Positions 8,774 to 18,728 of a stretch of 64,000 nucleotides of DNA are shown one piece after another. The stretch is from Maribacter forsetii DSM 18668 (GTDB lineage Bacteria; Bacteroidota; Bacteroidia; Flavobacteriales; Flavobacteriaceae), in contig NZ_JQLH01000001.1 of NCBI RefSeq assembly GCF_000744105.1, forward strand, positions 434,001 to 498,000, written 5' to 3'. The stretch's first letter is position 1, and the number at the start of each line of letters is the position of its first letter. A model generated the notes under the pieces. It was not told where the DNA came from. It was given only the letters and a program-made list of their open reading frames with translations, and made no database searches. Position numbers and translations under genes: made by a program.

Positions 8774-9601
8774 TTAATTACTGGCTATGATTTTTGATTT
8801 AAGCTCTTCTAAATCTTCAAGATAAATTTGGCGTAGGGTTTCTACATAACCTCTGTTATTATAATAGCCGTTGTTGAAATCTACAATGGCATCATCAATC
8901 ATGTTTAAAGCTGTCTTTTTATCTCCTTCATTTAATAGTAGCTGTGCTTTGTAATATTTAGCATCTGCAGAGCTGGTAAAGTACTGAATAACTTTGTCAA
9001 AATTCTTATTTGCTTTTTTACTATTATCAGCTTCATAATAGGCTATACCCCTATAGAGAAATGCTTCAAGTTCTACCCAATCTTCACCAGAATCTTCAGT
9101 TTCCTTGGTAATGTGCTTGTCCCAAAATGCAATTGAATTCTCATAATCTTTTGCTCCTAAATACGCAATGCCACGCCAAAAATCGACACTATGTCCTTGT
9201 GGATAGTCTAAATACGGAGTTAGCGTATCTGATGCGTTAAAATCTGCAATGGCTTTTTCGTAATCTCTGTAGAACCACAAGTAGAGATAACCTCGCCATG
9301 GAATTCGTTGTTCAGGATTTAATGCTGCTGCTTTATTATATTGAGGTAGCCATTTGTGTGGTAATCCACGTTTTAGGTCGGCTACTGATAGTTCATAAAC
9401 CCCAGGTTCATATGTTGGGTCTATAGCTACAGCTTCAGCTATACCATTTTGAAAAGCAACTGAGCCTTGCATATAAAATGCAGCATCTTCAAACCTTTCT
9501 TCGGCTAGGGTTCTTGGGTCTTTTACGTTGTCACTCTTTCCACAGGAAATAAATAACAAGAATGTAAAGCCACTAAGGAATAATTTCGACCACTTTTCCA
9601 T
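8774..9601 (-). CDS. TPR-repeat lipoprotein
   Basis: 275 residues. A lipoprotein signal ends in FISC|G, so the mature protein should be membrane-anchored. The body is helical with TPR-like units (YNKAAALNPEQRIPWRGYLYLWFYRDYEKAIADFNASD, KDYENSIAFWDKH, YYEADNSKKANKNFDKVIQ), suggesting a protein-protein scaffold in the periplasm. The gene overlaps the preceding gene by 29 bases, so the two are co-translated. The substrate or partner is unknown. Confidence 0.75.
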   Translation of the reverse strand: MEKWSKLFLSGFTFLLFISCGKSDNVKDPRTLAEERFEDAAFYMQGSVAFQNGIAEAVAIDPTYEPGVYELSVADLKRGLPHKWLPQYNKAAALNPEQRIPWRGYLYLWFYRDYEKAIADFNASDTLTPYLDYPQGHSVDFWRGIAYLGAKDYENSIAFWDKHITKETEDSGEDWVELEAFLYRGIAYYEADNSKKANKNFDKVIQYFTSSADAKYYKAQLLLNEGDKKTALNMIDDAIVDFNNGYYNNRGYVETLRQIYLEDLEELKSKIIASN

Positions 9602-10121
9602 TTTCTATTCGATAAGATATATACATGTAATAATTGCCAGGATCTTCCCTAAATTCTAGAGTATTCCAATTTTCTGGCATTGCGGTAAAAGTTAAAAGGG
9701 AATCTACCATTTCTGAATTCAATTCTTTTTCCTCTAAGTCTAAATTCATTTGAACAATTTCAAACCAGCCGGGATTTCCATCACAATTCACTAAAAAGCG
9801 AAAGTTTATGTAACCAGATTCGGTAAACGAATCACCTGAATACTTGTTTGCTAGGTTTATTCTAAATTGCCTTTTGGTATTTTTATAAGCGTCTAAGCCA
9901 GCGCCATTGTACGTGCGGTAAATTTTACCATTATTGCATAAGCTATATGTATTATTCAATAGCGCCTTTTCTGGGTCTATGTAACCTATGTAGTTTTTAT
10001 ATGGTTGGTCAGTAGTGTCGAAATCCTTTTTAAACTTAAGGTAAAAGTACCCAGCCGCAGCACCAATGATTAGAACTATGCCCAATAAACTATACAATAC
10101 AACTTTTACCCATTTTTTCAC
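9573..10121 (-). CDS. Membrane-anchored protein with TonB-C-like domain, unknown function
   Basis: 182 residues starting with GTG (no ATG is available in frame nearby). One N-terminal membrane helix (about 7-28) is followed by a periplasmic domain whose segment GYINFRFLVNCDGNPGWFEIVQM resembles the beta-alpha-beta core of the TonB C-terminal fold. There is no Pro-rich TonB linker and no ExbBD nearby, so it is not a standard TonB. It heads a two-gene unit with the TPR lipoprotein, overlapping it by 29 bases. The assignment is tentative. Confidence 0.6.
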   Translation of the reverse strand: MKKWVKVVLYSLLGIVLIIGAAAGYFYLKFKKDFDTTDQPYKNYIGYIDPEKALLNNTYSLCNNGKIYRTYNGAGLDAYKNTKRQFRINLANKYSGDSFTESGYINFRFLVNCDGNPGWFEIVQMNLDLEEKELNSEMVDSLLTFTAMPENWNTLEFREDPGNYYMYISYRIENGKVVEIIP

Positions 10122-10200
10122 AAAGTGAATTTAACAAAAAATACCTTACGTAGTGTGGTAGTTGATTTGTAAGGTATCCAATTGAAGAGAAGAGCAAACA

Positions 10201-10229
10201 AAAAAATCCCGGACTAGGCGGGATTTTTT
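10201..10229 (-). terminator. Terminator downstream of aspS
   Basis: An 11-bp stem (AAAAAATCCCG with CGGGATTTTTT), 7-base loop and a T run on either strand. It could work in both directions and lies directly after the aspS stop. Confidence 0.8.
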
Positions 10230-10251
10230 ATTATCACTTTGTCAAGATGGT

Positions 10252-12006
10252 TTATTCTTGAATATCCAACTTCAAGTTCAATTCTTTCAATTGCTCATTA
10301 TCAATTGGGGCAGGGGCATCGATCATGACATCTCTACCGCTATTATTTTTAGGGAAGGCAATGAAATCCCTAATCGTTTCTTGTCCGCCTAAAATAGATA
10401 CAAGTCTATCCAAACCAAATGCTAGTCCGCCATGTGGTGGTGCACCGTATTGGAATGCATCCATTAAGAAACCGAATTGTGCTTTTGCTTCTTCAGGAGT
10501 AAAGCCTAAGTGCTTGAACATGGTTGCTTGCATATCCTTATCATGTATACGAATAGAACCACCGCCTATTTCGTTTCCGTTCAATACCAAATCGTATGCA
10601 TTTGCACGTACAGCACCTGGGTCAGTATCCAGTAATTCTAACTGACCTGGTTTTGGTGATGTAAATGGGTGGTGCATGGCATGGTAATGACCAGTTTCTT
10701 CATCAAGCTCCAACAATGGGAAATCTACTACCCATAATGGTGCAAATTCGTTTGGTTTTCTTAATCCTAGTCTAGTTGCCATTTCCATACGTAAGGCACT
10801 TAACTGTGTTCTTGTTTTATTGGCATCACCAGAAAGTACACATATAAGATCACCTGGTTTGGCGCCTGTTGCTTCTGCCCATTTTGCTAAATCGTCCTGG
10901 TCGTAGAATTTATCTACGGTAGATTTAAAGCTTCCATCTTCATTGCATTTTACGTAAACCATTCCGTTAGCACCAATTTGTGGGCGCTTAACCCAGTTTA
11001 CCAAGGCATCTAACTCTTTTCTAGTATAAGAAGCAGCACCTGGTACGGCAATACCAACTACTAGTTCAGATGAATTGAAAACTCCAAATTCTTTATGCTG
11101 TGCAATAGCGTTTAATTCAGCGAACTCCATTCCAAAACGAATATCTGGCTTATCGTTACCGTATTTAGCCATAGCATCATCATACGTCATTCTCGGGAAA
11201 GAATCGATTTCAACACCATTCACTTCTTTTAAAAGGTACTTGGTCAAGTTCTCGAATACGTTAAGTATATCTTCTTGCTCAACAAAGGCCATTTCACAAT
11301 CTATCTGTGTAAACTCTGGCTGTCTATCGGCACGTAAATCTTCATCTCTAAAACACTTTACAATCTGAAAGTATTTATCCATACCACCCACCATTAGCAA
11401 CTGCTTAAAGGTTTGTGGCGATTGTGGTAGGGCGTAAAACTGCCCTTCGTTCATACGGCTAGGTACCACGAAATCTCTAGCACCTTCTGGTGTAGATTTT
11501 ATTAAATACGGAGTCTCTACTTCTATAAAGCCTTCGCCCGATAAAAATTTACGAACTTCCATGGTTACCTTACTTCTAAAAATAAGGTTGTTTTTTACAG
11601 GATTTCTACGGATGTCTAAATACCTATATTTCATACGTAGGTCTTCTCCACCATCAGTTTCGTTCTCTATAGTGAACGGCGGAGTCTTAGATTCGTTTAA
11701 AATGGTTAATTCGGATACCAAAACTTCAATATTACCCGTTGGGATGTTTGCGTTTTTGGAAGCTCTTTCAATAACCTCACCTTTAATTTGAATAACAAAC
11801 TCTCTTCCTAGATTTCTAGCTTGCTCTAAAAGTTCTGCATTGGTACGGTCTTCATCAAGAACTAGTTGTGTAATACCATAACGATCACGTATATCTACCC
11901 AAACAACAAAACCTTTGTCTCTTGTTTTGGAAACCCACCCAGAAAGGGTAACTGTTTCGCCAATATGTGATTCTCTTAATTCCCCGCAGGAATGGCTTCT
12001 ATACAT
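10252..12006 (-). CDS. aspS: Aspartyl-tRNA synthetase
   Basis: 584-residue class II aminoacyl-tRNA synthetase that charges tRNA-Asp in the cytoplasm. An N-terminal OB-fold anticodon-binding domain (GETVTLSGWVSKTRDKGFVVWVDIRD) is followed by the class II core: motif 2 (FRDEDLRADRQPEFTQID), a bacterial-type GAD insertion (about 280-420) and motif 3 (GGLAFGLDRLVSILGG). The length is typical of bacterial AspRS. It is monocistronic, with a strong terminator downstream. Confidence 0.97.
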   Translation of the reverse strand: MYRSHSCGELRESHIGETVTLSGWVSKTRDKGFVVWVDIRDRYGITQLVLDEDRTNAELLEQARNLGREFVIQIKGEVIERASKNANIPTGNIEVLVSELTILNESKTPPFTIENETDGGEDLRMKYRYLDIRRNPVKNNLIFRSKVTMEVRKFLSGEGFIEVETPYLIKSTPEGARDFVVPSRMNEGQFYALPQSPQTFKQLLMVGGMDKYFQIVKCFRDEDLRADRQPEFTQIDCEMAFVEQEDILNVFENLTKYLLKEVNGVEIDSFPRMTYDDAMAKYGNDKPDIRFGMEFAELNAIAQHKEFGVFNSSELVVGIAVPGAASYTRKELDALVNWVKRPQIGANGMVYVKCNEDGSFKSTVDKFYDQDDLAKWAEATGAKPGDLICVLSGDANKTRTQLSALRMEMATRLGLRKPNEFAPLWVVDFPLLELDEETGHYHAMHHPFTSPKPGQLELLDTDPGAVRANAYDLVLNGNEIGGGSIRIHDKDMQATMFKHLGFTPEEAKAQFGFLMDAFQYGAPPHGGLAFGLDRLVSILGGQETIRDFIAFPKNNSGRDVMIDAPAPIDNEQLKELNLKLDIQE

Positions 12007-12189
12007 AACATGTGCTTTAATGAAAGGGCAAATTTAAGAAGTCTATTTCATTATAGGTCTATATGAAAGGCACGTTTTATAGGATGACCGGTTTATGTTA
12101 TAATCGATACTATTTTAATCTAAACACTTAATAAACAGGTTAATATAGCTCTAATGTAAAGTTAATGTTATGTAAAAGTTACCAAAACA

Positions 12190-12219
12190 TTGATTAATTG
12201 CAAAATAATTGTATCTTTA
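12190..12219 (+). promoter_or_regulatory. Promoter of the MORN-like gene
   Basis: TTG (12190-12192), 19 bases, then TATCTTTA (12212-12219), one base off the -7 consensus TAnnTTTG. The spacing is ideal for the Bacteroidota primary sigma factor and gives a leader of roughly 40 bases. Confidence 0.55.
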
Positions 12220-12265
12220 TCTCGTTAGTGTATTGTAAAATAATAATCCCAAAAAAAAATATATC

Positions 12266-12613
12266 ATGAAAAAAATCTTAATTATAGCCGTAATGGCATT
12301 GTCTTTAGGAGCATATGCTCAAGTTGATCCTACTTTTGAAAAAGAAGGAGATAAAGTAAAAGCTACTTACTTTCACGCAAATGGAGAAAAGTCTCAAGAA
12401 GGATACTTTTTAAATGAGAAGTTAGAAGGTGAATGGAAAATGTTCAATGAAAAAGGAGATAAAATTGCTATGGGTAACTATGAGAACGGTATTAGAACCG
12501 GTAAGTGGTTATTCTGGGAGGGTGATGTACAAAGCGAAGTAAGTTTTGATAATAACAGAATTGCAAGTGTATCTAAAGCAAACACAAAAGATCCTGTTGT
12601 TAGTAATAAATAA
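12266..12613 (+). CDS. Secreted MORN/YwqK-like repeat protein
   Basis: 115 residues: a signal peptide (MKKILIIAVMALSLGAYAQ), then three MORN-like beta-hairpin repeats (TYFHANGEKSQEGYF, EGEWKMFNEKGDKIAMGNY, TGKWLFWEGD) and a short polar tail. Such proteins are often auto-named YwqK antitoxin, but no toxin gene is nearby and the signal peptide argues for an exported protein. The role is unknown. It has its own promoter and a strong terminator. Confidence 0.8.
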   Translation: MKKILIIAVMALSLGAYAQVDPTFEKEGDKVKATYFHANGEKSQEGYFLNEKLEGEWKMFNEKGDKIAMGNYENGIRTGKWLFWEGDVQSEVSFDNNRIASVSKANTKDPVVSNK

Positions 12614-12630
12614 ACTAACTAACTCAAATA

Positions 12631-12662
12631 AAAAGCCCGTATCAATTATGATACGGGCTTTT
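12631..12662. terminator. Bidirectional terminator
   Basis: A perfect 14-bp stem (arms 12631-12644 and 12649-12662, core GCCCGTATCA) with a 4-base loop and A/T runs on both sides. It lies between the convergent MORN-like gene and the RND pump gene and can serve both. Confidence 0.9.
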
Positions 12663-12685
12663 TTATGCTATTAACTTTAAGTGTA

Positions 12686-15600
12686 TTATGCTACACTTTC
12701 AAATTGTTCGTTTTGGTCGTTGCTCTTGTTTCCAAAACTGCTGATCTTGACTTTTATGCGATATACTATATTGAATAGTACAGGCACAATGATTAGAGTT
12801 AAGAAGGTAGCAACCAATAAACCGAAGATTACGGTCCATGCCAATGGCCCCCAGAAAATTACGTTGTCACCACCTATATAAATATGTGGGTTAAACTCTG
12901 AGAACAGGGCAAAGAAATCAATGTTTAGACCAATAGCCAACGGAATCAATCCTAATACTGTTGTTATGGCTGTCAATATTACGGGTCGTAATCTTGCCTT
13001 ACCACCTACGATCATGGAATCTGTTGCATCATCCATGGTTAACAAATCACCGTCTTCTATACCCAGACGTACCTTTTTACGATCTATTAGAATTTGGGTA
13101 TAATCGAGGAGCACCACACCGTTATTTACTACAATACCGGCTAATGATATAATACCCATCATGGTCATCATAATTACGAATGACCATCCGGTAATCATCA
13201 ATCCTCCAAACACTCCTATAAAGCTTAGGAAAATGGCAATCATAATAATCAATGGTTTAGATATACCACCAAATTGGAAAATTAGAATAAGCATGATCAA
13301 TCCTAATCCTGAGAAAAATGCACCTACTAAGAACGCTTGTTGCTTCGCTTGCTCTTCTAATTGACCTGTATAATCAATTTTAACGGTAGCGGGAGTTCCA
13401 TCAAAACTTCCCATTTCATTTTGGATTTCGGCAACAATAGCTCCGGCATCCGTGAAACCAGGTTTTAATCCGGAGTAAATAGTTACAACTCGTTTACCAT
13501 CACGGTGTTTAATAGCACTATAACCAGATGTATTTTTTTCTTTTGCTACCGCAGAAATCGGAATCTCCTTTATCTGTCCGTTAGCAGGGTCTCTAAAAAT
13601 GATATTCTGATTGAAAAGCGCGCTCTTGTTGTACCTTAAATCTTCATTAAATCTAATGTTGATATCATAATCTTCACCATCCTCTTTGTAAACACCTGCT
13701 TTTTCACCAAAAATAGAACGTCTTAGTTGATTACCTACTTGACCAACGGCAACACCTAATTCTCCCGCTTTTTGGCGATCTACAATTACTTGCATGGCTG
13801 GTTTGCCCTTGTTTACATCTATTTTCAATTCTTCAATACCAGCGATATTTTTAGTATTGATGAAGTTTTTAATGTCTTCAGCAGTATTGATCAGTTCGTC
13901 ATAATCGTTACCCTCAAGTTCAATGTTAATTGGGAAACCTGCTGGCGGTCCATTAGCATCTTTCTCTACCGATATGGCAACACCAGGATAAATGCCCTGT
14001 AATGCGGCTTGTACACGACCACGAATATCTTCGGTATTTAAACCATTACGAAATTTATACTCGCTAAAGTTTACGGTTACCTTACCCTTATGTGGCATTT
14101 CGGCAGAAGAACCACCATCGGTAAGCGGATTACCGGCACCTTCACCTACTACAGATACAGCAGATGCCATCATAAAGTTTTCACCCTTTTTATTCTTGTA
14201 CATATCATCATCCATGATTGCGTACACCTGGTTCTCAACCTCTTTGGTAATCTCATTGGTCTTCTCAATAGATGTTCCCTCAGGATATTCTACATACACA
14301 TAGATTTCATTTGGTTTGTTATCTGGGAAGAATTCAATTTTAGTTCTACCGCTACCAACAGACATACCAAATAACATGAATACACCGATTAGCATTAAGA
14401 ATGTTATACCAAAATACCAGTATACATTACTTCCTCTTAAGGCGTGCTTTAATCGACGTTCATACCAATTTTCAAAACGTGCCATTGTATTCTTCTGGAA
14501 TTTAATAGCAGATCCCTTGATGATATATTTGTATGCCCAGAACATGATCGCAGTAAGGATCAATACAGAACCTAAGCCGCGCATTGCACCACCAAAAATT
14601 AAAATTAACGCTCCTAGACCAACTAGAATTGCACTCATTCTAATCAATTGCTTTAGGGTCAGTTCTTTTTCATCGGTACTCATGAATTTGGAAACCAACA
14701 TAGAGTTCATGAATATGGCCACAAATAATGAGGATCCCAATACAACGGATAATGTAATAGGGAAGTAGATCATAAACTGCCCAAATATACCGGGCCAAAG
14801 ACCTAAAGGAACAAATGCTGCCACAGTTGTAGCTGTCGATATAATAATTGGGTAGGCAATTTCACCGATACCTTTTTTAGCGGCCTCTATTCTAGACATG
14901 CCTTCGTCCATTAATCGGTATACATTTTCAACAACTACAATACCATTGTCAACCAACATACCAAGCCCCATAATCATTCCGAAGAGAATCATGGTATTAA
15001 GCGTGTAACCTAGCCATGAAAGAATTACAAATGACATGAACATGGACATCGGTATTGCAAAACCAACGAATAATGCATTCCTAAAACCTAAGAAAAACAT
15101 TAAAACGGTTACAACGAGTATAATACCAAAGATGATATTGTTTACCAAATCATCAACTTGGTTCAATGTACGCGTAGAAGAATCATTGGCAATAGAGATA
15201 TTTAAATCTGGAGGAAAGTAATCGGCTTTCTCTTTCTTTACCAATGCTTTTATTTTATCGGCCGCAGAAATGGAGTTTCTACCCGCTCTCTTCTTAACAT
15301 CGAGCATTACTACGTTATTCCCAAATTCACGAGCATAAGTAGTTTTGTCTTTTGCCTGAAAGTTAATCGTCGCAATATCTTTTAAGTATACGGCACCGTT
15401 CTCAGATTTAACCACAAAGTTGTTCAGTTCTTTAGGATCCTCTACTTCACCTAAAATACGAATGGTACGTCTTTGTCCAACAGTTTTCAAATTACCGGCA
15501 GACATTGTCATGTTCCCATTGCTTATAGCGCTGATAACATCTTGAAAGCTAATTTTAGCAGCCATCATTTTGTAGATGTCAACACCAACTTCCACCTCTA

Positions 15601-16189
15601 AATCTTGTGCTCCACGAATGTCCGCTTGTTTAATTTCTTGTAGATCTTCTACTTCATCTTGTAGGTATTCTGCAAATTCCTTTAATTTCTCTACAGGATA
15701 ATCACCTGTAAAGTTGATGTTCATAATAGGCACTTCTTCAGAGAAGTTAAGGTCAAATACATTTGGTTCTACTTTGGCACCGTTAAAAGTTGGCCAGTCT
15801 TCACTCGCTTTTTCACTGTCTACCTCATCTTTTACCTTTTGCTTAGCTTGTTCAACGGTAATGTCCTCGTCAAATTCTATGGTTAAAATGGCATAATCTT
15901 CTTGAGAAGTTGAGGTAATCTCAACCACATTACTAATGTTCTTTAACCTGTCTTCTAAAGGATCCGTAATCAGTTTTTCAATATCTTCAGCGGTGTTACC
16001 AGGGTATGGTGTACTAATGTAGATCTTGGTTTCTATAATTTCTGGAAAATCTTCTCTAGGCATGGCCATATAGGCACTAAATCCCAACCAAAGAAAAATG
16101 GCTATCATGACATAAATAACCGAAGGGTTATCAATGGCCCAAGACGATATACCGAATTCCTTATCGGCGTTCTTTTGTACTTTGCTCAT
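12686..16189 (-). CDS. RND efflux transporter permease (AcrB/HAE1-like)
   Basis: 1167-residue inner-membrane pump of a tripartite drug-efflux system driven by the proton gradient. It has the N-terminal membrane helix, two large periplasmic porter loops, the central GLGMLVDNGIVVVENVYRLMDEG helix (TM4 Asp followed by Asn, as is common outside the AcrB group) and GIISLAGIVVNNGVVLLDY in the second half. The protein is longer than AcrB, with an extra hydrophobic segment around residues 510-560. It is the last gene of tetR-tolC-adaptor-pump, six bases after the adaptor. The substrate cannot be deduced; no metal-pump (CusA) signature is visible. Confidence 0.95.
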   Translation of the reverse strand: MSKVQKNADKEFGISSWAIDNPSVIYVMIAIFLWLGFSAYMAMPREDFPEIIETKIYISTPYPGNTAEDIEKLITDPLEDRLKNISNVVEITSTSQEDYAILTIEFDEDITVEQAKQKVKDEVDSEKASEDWPTFNGAKVEPNVFDLNFSEEVPIMNINFTGDYPVEKLKEFAEYLQDEVEDLQEIKQADIRGAQDLEVEVGVDIYKMMAAKISFQDVISAISNGNMTMSAGNLKTVGQRRTIRILGEVEDPKELNNFVVKSENGAVYLKDIATINFQAKDKTTYAREFGNNVVMLDVKKRAGRNSISAADKIKALVKKEKADYFPPDLNISIANDSSTRTLNQVDDLVNNIIFGIILVVTVLMFFLGFRNALFVGFAIPMSMFMSFVILSWLGYTLNTMILFGMIMGLGMLVDNGIVVVENVYRLMDEGMSRIEAAKKGIGEIAYPIIISTATTVAAFVPLGLWPGIFGQFMIYFPITLSVVLGSSLFVAIFMNSMLVSKFMSTDEKELTLKQLIRMSAILVGLGALILIFGGAMRGLGSVLILTAIMFWAYKYIIKGSAIKFQKNTMARFENWYERRLKHALRGSNVYWYFGITFLMLIGVFMLFGMSVGSGRTKIEFFPDNKPNEIYVYVEYPEGTSIEKTNEITKEVENQVYAIMDDDMYKNKKGENFMMASAVSVVGEGAGNPLTDGGSSAEMPHKGKVTVNFSEYKFRNGLNTEDIRGRVQAALQGIYPGVAISVEKDANGPPAGFPINIELEGNDYDELINTAEDIKNFINTKNIAGIEELKIDVNKGKPAMQVIVDRQKAGELGVAVGQVGNQLRRSIFGEKAGVYKEDGEDYDINIRFNEDLRYNKSALFNQNIIFRDPANGQIKEIPISAVAKEKNTSGYSAIKHRDGKRVVTIYSGLKPGFTDAGAIVAEIQNEMGSFDGTPATVKIDYTGQLEEQAKQQAFLVGAFFSGLGLIMLILIFQFGGISKPLIIMIAIFLSFIGVFGGLMITGWSFVIMMTMMGIISLAGIVVNNGVVLLDYTQILIDRKKVRLGIEDGDLLTMDDATDSMIVGGKARLRPVILTAITTVLGLIPLAIGLNIDFFALFSEFNPHIYIGGDNVIFWGPLAWTVIFGLLVATFLTLIIVPVLFNIVYRIKVKISSFGNKSNDQNEQFESVA

Positions 16190-16195
16190 CGATAT

Positions 16196-17362
16196 TTATT
16201 TTTTGATTTTTACTTTTTGACCATCCTTAACGCTTCTGGCACCTTCTTTTATAATTTGGTTACCATCAGCTAAACCAGATAATACTTCAATATTGCCACC
16301 TTGGGTTTTACCAGTTGTGATAACGCTTCTTTTTACTAGAGCTTCTCCATCAGTATTAGGCTCTTCCGCTACGAATACATACTGCTCACCGTCTGCATTT
16401 TCTGAAATTATACTGGTTGGTATCAAAATAGCTTCTTCACTTGTATAATCGTTTATAGCAACCTTTGCAGTTAAATTAGGTTTTATTCTACCTTCTTTGT
16501 TAGGTACGGGAATTTCAGCTTCAAAAGAACGGTTAGAAGGATTGATGAAATTACCTGTCTCTCTAATTTTGGTAACAATGCTGTCGCCTAAAACAGGAAA
16601 GTATACCAATGCTTCTTTTCCTTTGGTTACATTGCCAATGTAAGATTCTGGGACCTCTACTTCAATATACATGTCTGAAAGATTTACAATACGAAAAACT
16701 TCAGAACCTGGACCTGGAGCAACCACTGTACCTTGATCTTTTATTACATTATCAATGATACCGGAGAATGGAGCTCTAATAGTAGATTTTCCTAATTGAC
16801 TCTGTGCCTGAGATACCATATTTTCAGCAGCTTCATAATTGGTTTTAGCCTGTAAGAATTGAATTTCTGAACCAATATTCTGATTCCATAAACGTTCTTG
16901 GCGTTCAAAAGTAGTTTTAGCCAGTGCGGCCTGAGATTTCAGTTGACTTAATTGGCTTGACATACCACCATCATCAATAGTAGCCAATACCTGACCTCTA
17001 GAAACTTTAGCACCTTCTTTAACATAAACCCTTTGTAGTGTACCTGCCATTTCTGGATAGATCAATACATTTTGTTTGGTAGAAACATCGCCCTGTAATT
17101 CTAGAAAGTGATTAAATACTTCTTTTTTAGCGGTTAAGGTATTTACCAAAGGTAATTTTTCCACATTACCTAAAATACCGATAGCGGAATCCAATGATTT
17201 AAGTTGGGCATCGATAATTTTTTGCTGAGCTGTAATTTCATTCTTCTTTACTCGTATGGCCTCTAAATCTTGTTGGGATATAATATCCGCTACCGATTGT
17301 TCGCCGTCACCGCACGAGTAAATGCCTATGGTTGCAGTTAATAAAATTAGTATTTTCTTCAT
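16196..17362 (-). CDS. RND efflux periplasmic adaptor lipoprotein (MFP)
   Basis: 388 residues. Signal with lipobox IYSC|G, then a helical hairpin (about 25-65 and 130-185), a lipoyl/barrel-sandwich region (QRVYVKEGAKVSRGQVLATIDDGG; STIRAPFSGIIDNVIKDQGTVV) and a membrane-proximal domain. It bridges the RND pump and the TolC-type outer-membrane channel. It lies 25 bases downstream of the tolC-like gene and six bases upstream of the pump gene, in one operon. Confidence 0.95.
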   Translation of the reverse strand: MKKILILLTATIGIYSCGDGEQSVADIISQQDLEAIRVKKNEITAQQKIIDAQLKSLDSAIGILGNVEKLPLVNTLTAKKEVFNHFLELQGDVSTKQNVLIYPEMAGTLQRVYVKEGAKVSRGQVLATIDDGGMSSQLSQLKSQAALAKTTFERQERLWNQNIGSEIQFLQAKTNYEAAENMVSQAQSQLGKSTIRAPFSGIIDNVIKDQGTVVAPGPGSEVFRIVNLSDMYIEVEVPESYIGNVTKGKEALVYFPVLGDSIVTKIRETGNFINPSNRSFEAEIPVPNKEGRIKPNLTAKVAINDYTSEEAILIPTSIISENADGEQYVFVAEEPNTDGEALVKRSVITTGKTQGGNIEVLSGLADGNQIIKEGARSVKDGQKVKIKK

Positions 17363-17387
17363 GATTGTATTTTTAATGATTGATTAT

Positions 17388-18728
17388 TTAGTCTTTTGTA
17401 TTTATGATGATTTCCAACTCGGTCTTTTTATTTATAACCTCAACCATAGATTGTAAGAATTCTTGTTGGGTGGTATATAATTGGGTTTGAGCCTGTCTTA
17501 ACTCAAAACTGGTGGCTAAACCTTCTTTATATTTTATTTGGTTTTTATTTTCAATACGTTCAGATAGCATTAGGTTTTGTTTGGCAGTTTCATAATTATC
17601 AATAGCTAATGTGTAGTTATTCTTTGCATTTTCTAATTGTAATCTAATCTGTTGTTCTGCCTCTGTTAACTGTGTTTTTGCTTTTTCTAAAGCAATTTTA
17701 GCACGTTGCGTACTGGCGCTTCTTTTTAAAGAACTAAAAATTGGAATATTGAGGTCTAAACCTAAAATGGAAGAATCAAACCACTCTTGATCTCCACTAA
17801 AAAAATCAAAGCTTTCTGAGTAGGCAGAACTACCGTAGTTGATGTATGCATTTAACGTTGGTAGTGCACGACTTCTGGCTAATTTCCATTCAAAAAAGCG
17901 TTGTTCATTTAAATTCTCCGCTAGTTTGTAATCTACGTTGTCTTCAATATTAAAATCGGTAGTTAGAATACCTAAATCCATTTTTGACATCGTTAAATCT
18001 TCTAGTTTCTCTTGCAGTTGAGTTGGTGCGTTAAGATCTAGCCCCATACTTACATTTAGCATTTGTAAAGTAATTTCCTTAAGTCTAAGCGTATTTTGCA
18101 ACTGATTTTCTATAGATGATAAGGTGATCTGTAACTGATCAACACTTTCTTCATCTCCTAATCCGTTTTCAAATAATTTTGAGGTTTCAAAAAGTGTCTT
18201 TTCAAGCGTTTCTTTATTCTTCTCTAATATTTTTACGCTCTCTTCAGCTAGAAGTACATTGCCGTATGCTTCAACTACCTGCTTTCTAACATCTAAATCG
18301 GTTTTCTCTTTGTTGTTGTCGCTATAACTTAAAAAAGCCTTGGTAGCCTGTACGCCAACAATATACGAGCCGTCAAAAATTTGTTGAGTTAGGGTAGCTG
18401 TTGCAGTCATAGACTGTGGTTGAGAGAAAACTATAGGTATAAAGTCTCCTGCTTCCCCGCCTACGAATTCTGCTGGTAACAGCGAAACAGGTTGTTTTAA
18501 TTGATTGGAGTACCCGACAGATCCATTTATTTGTGGTAATCCACCTGCTATAGTTTCCCATTTTTGCTTTTGGGCATCTATAATATCTCTATTTGCATTA
18601 ATGGCAGTATAGTTGTTTTCCAAAGCAAACTCTATCGCCTCGTCTAAAGTGAAGGAATAGTTTTGCTCTTGTGAATATCCTAAGCTTATACTTAGAATTG
18701 TGATTAAGATTACTAATTGATTTCGCAT
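17388..18728 (-). CDS. TolC-family outer-membrane efflux channel
   Basis: 446 residues with a signal peptide (ILITILSISLGYSQ) and the two OEP repeats typical of TolC proteins: FTLDEAIEFALENNYTAINANRDI near the N-terminus and long coiled-coil helices (about 155-225 and 340-430). It forms the trimeric exit duct of the efflux system. Its ATG directly abuts the tetR stop, so it is the second gene of the operon. Confidence 0.94.
   Translation of the reverse strand: MRNQLVILITILSISLGYSQEQNYSFTLDEAIEFALENNYTAINANRDIIDAQKQKWETIAGGLPQINGSVGYSNQLKQPVSLLPAEFVGGEAGDFIPIVFSQPQSMTATATLTQQIFDGSYIVGVQATKAFLSYSDNNKEKTDLDVRKQVVEAYGNVLLAEESVKILEKNKETLEKTLFETSKLFENGLGDEESVDQLQITLSSIENQLQNTLRLKEITLQMLNVSMGLDLNAPTQLQEKLEDLTMSKMDLGILTTDFNIEDNVDYKLAENLNEQRFFEWKLARSRALPTLNAYINYGSSAYSESFDFFSGDQEWFDSSILGLDLNIPIFSSLKRSASTQRAKIALEKAKTQLTEAEQQIRLQLENAKNNYTLAIDNYETAKQNLMLSERIENKNQIKYKEGLATSFELRQAQTQLYTTQQEFLQSMVEVINKKTELEIIINTKD

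Noticed and set aside
12266..12613. YwqK antitoxin of a toxin-antitoxin pair
   Set aside because: No toxin gene is adjacent and the protein has a signal peptide; the repeats only show a MORN-like fold.
14860..14960. Loss of the second TM4 aspartate in the RND pump (VDNG instead of VDDA)
   Set aside because: This change is common in HAE1-type pumps outside the AcrB group, so it is not a sign of an inactive protein.
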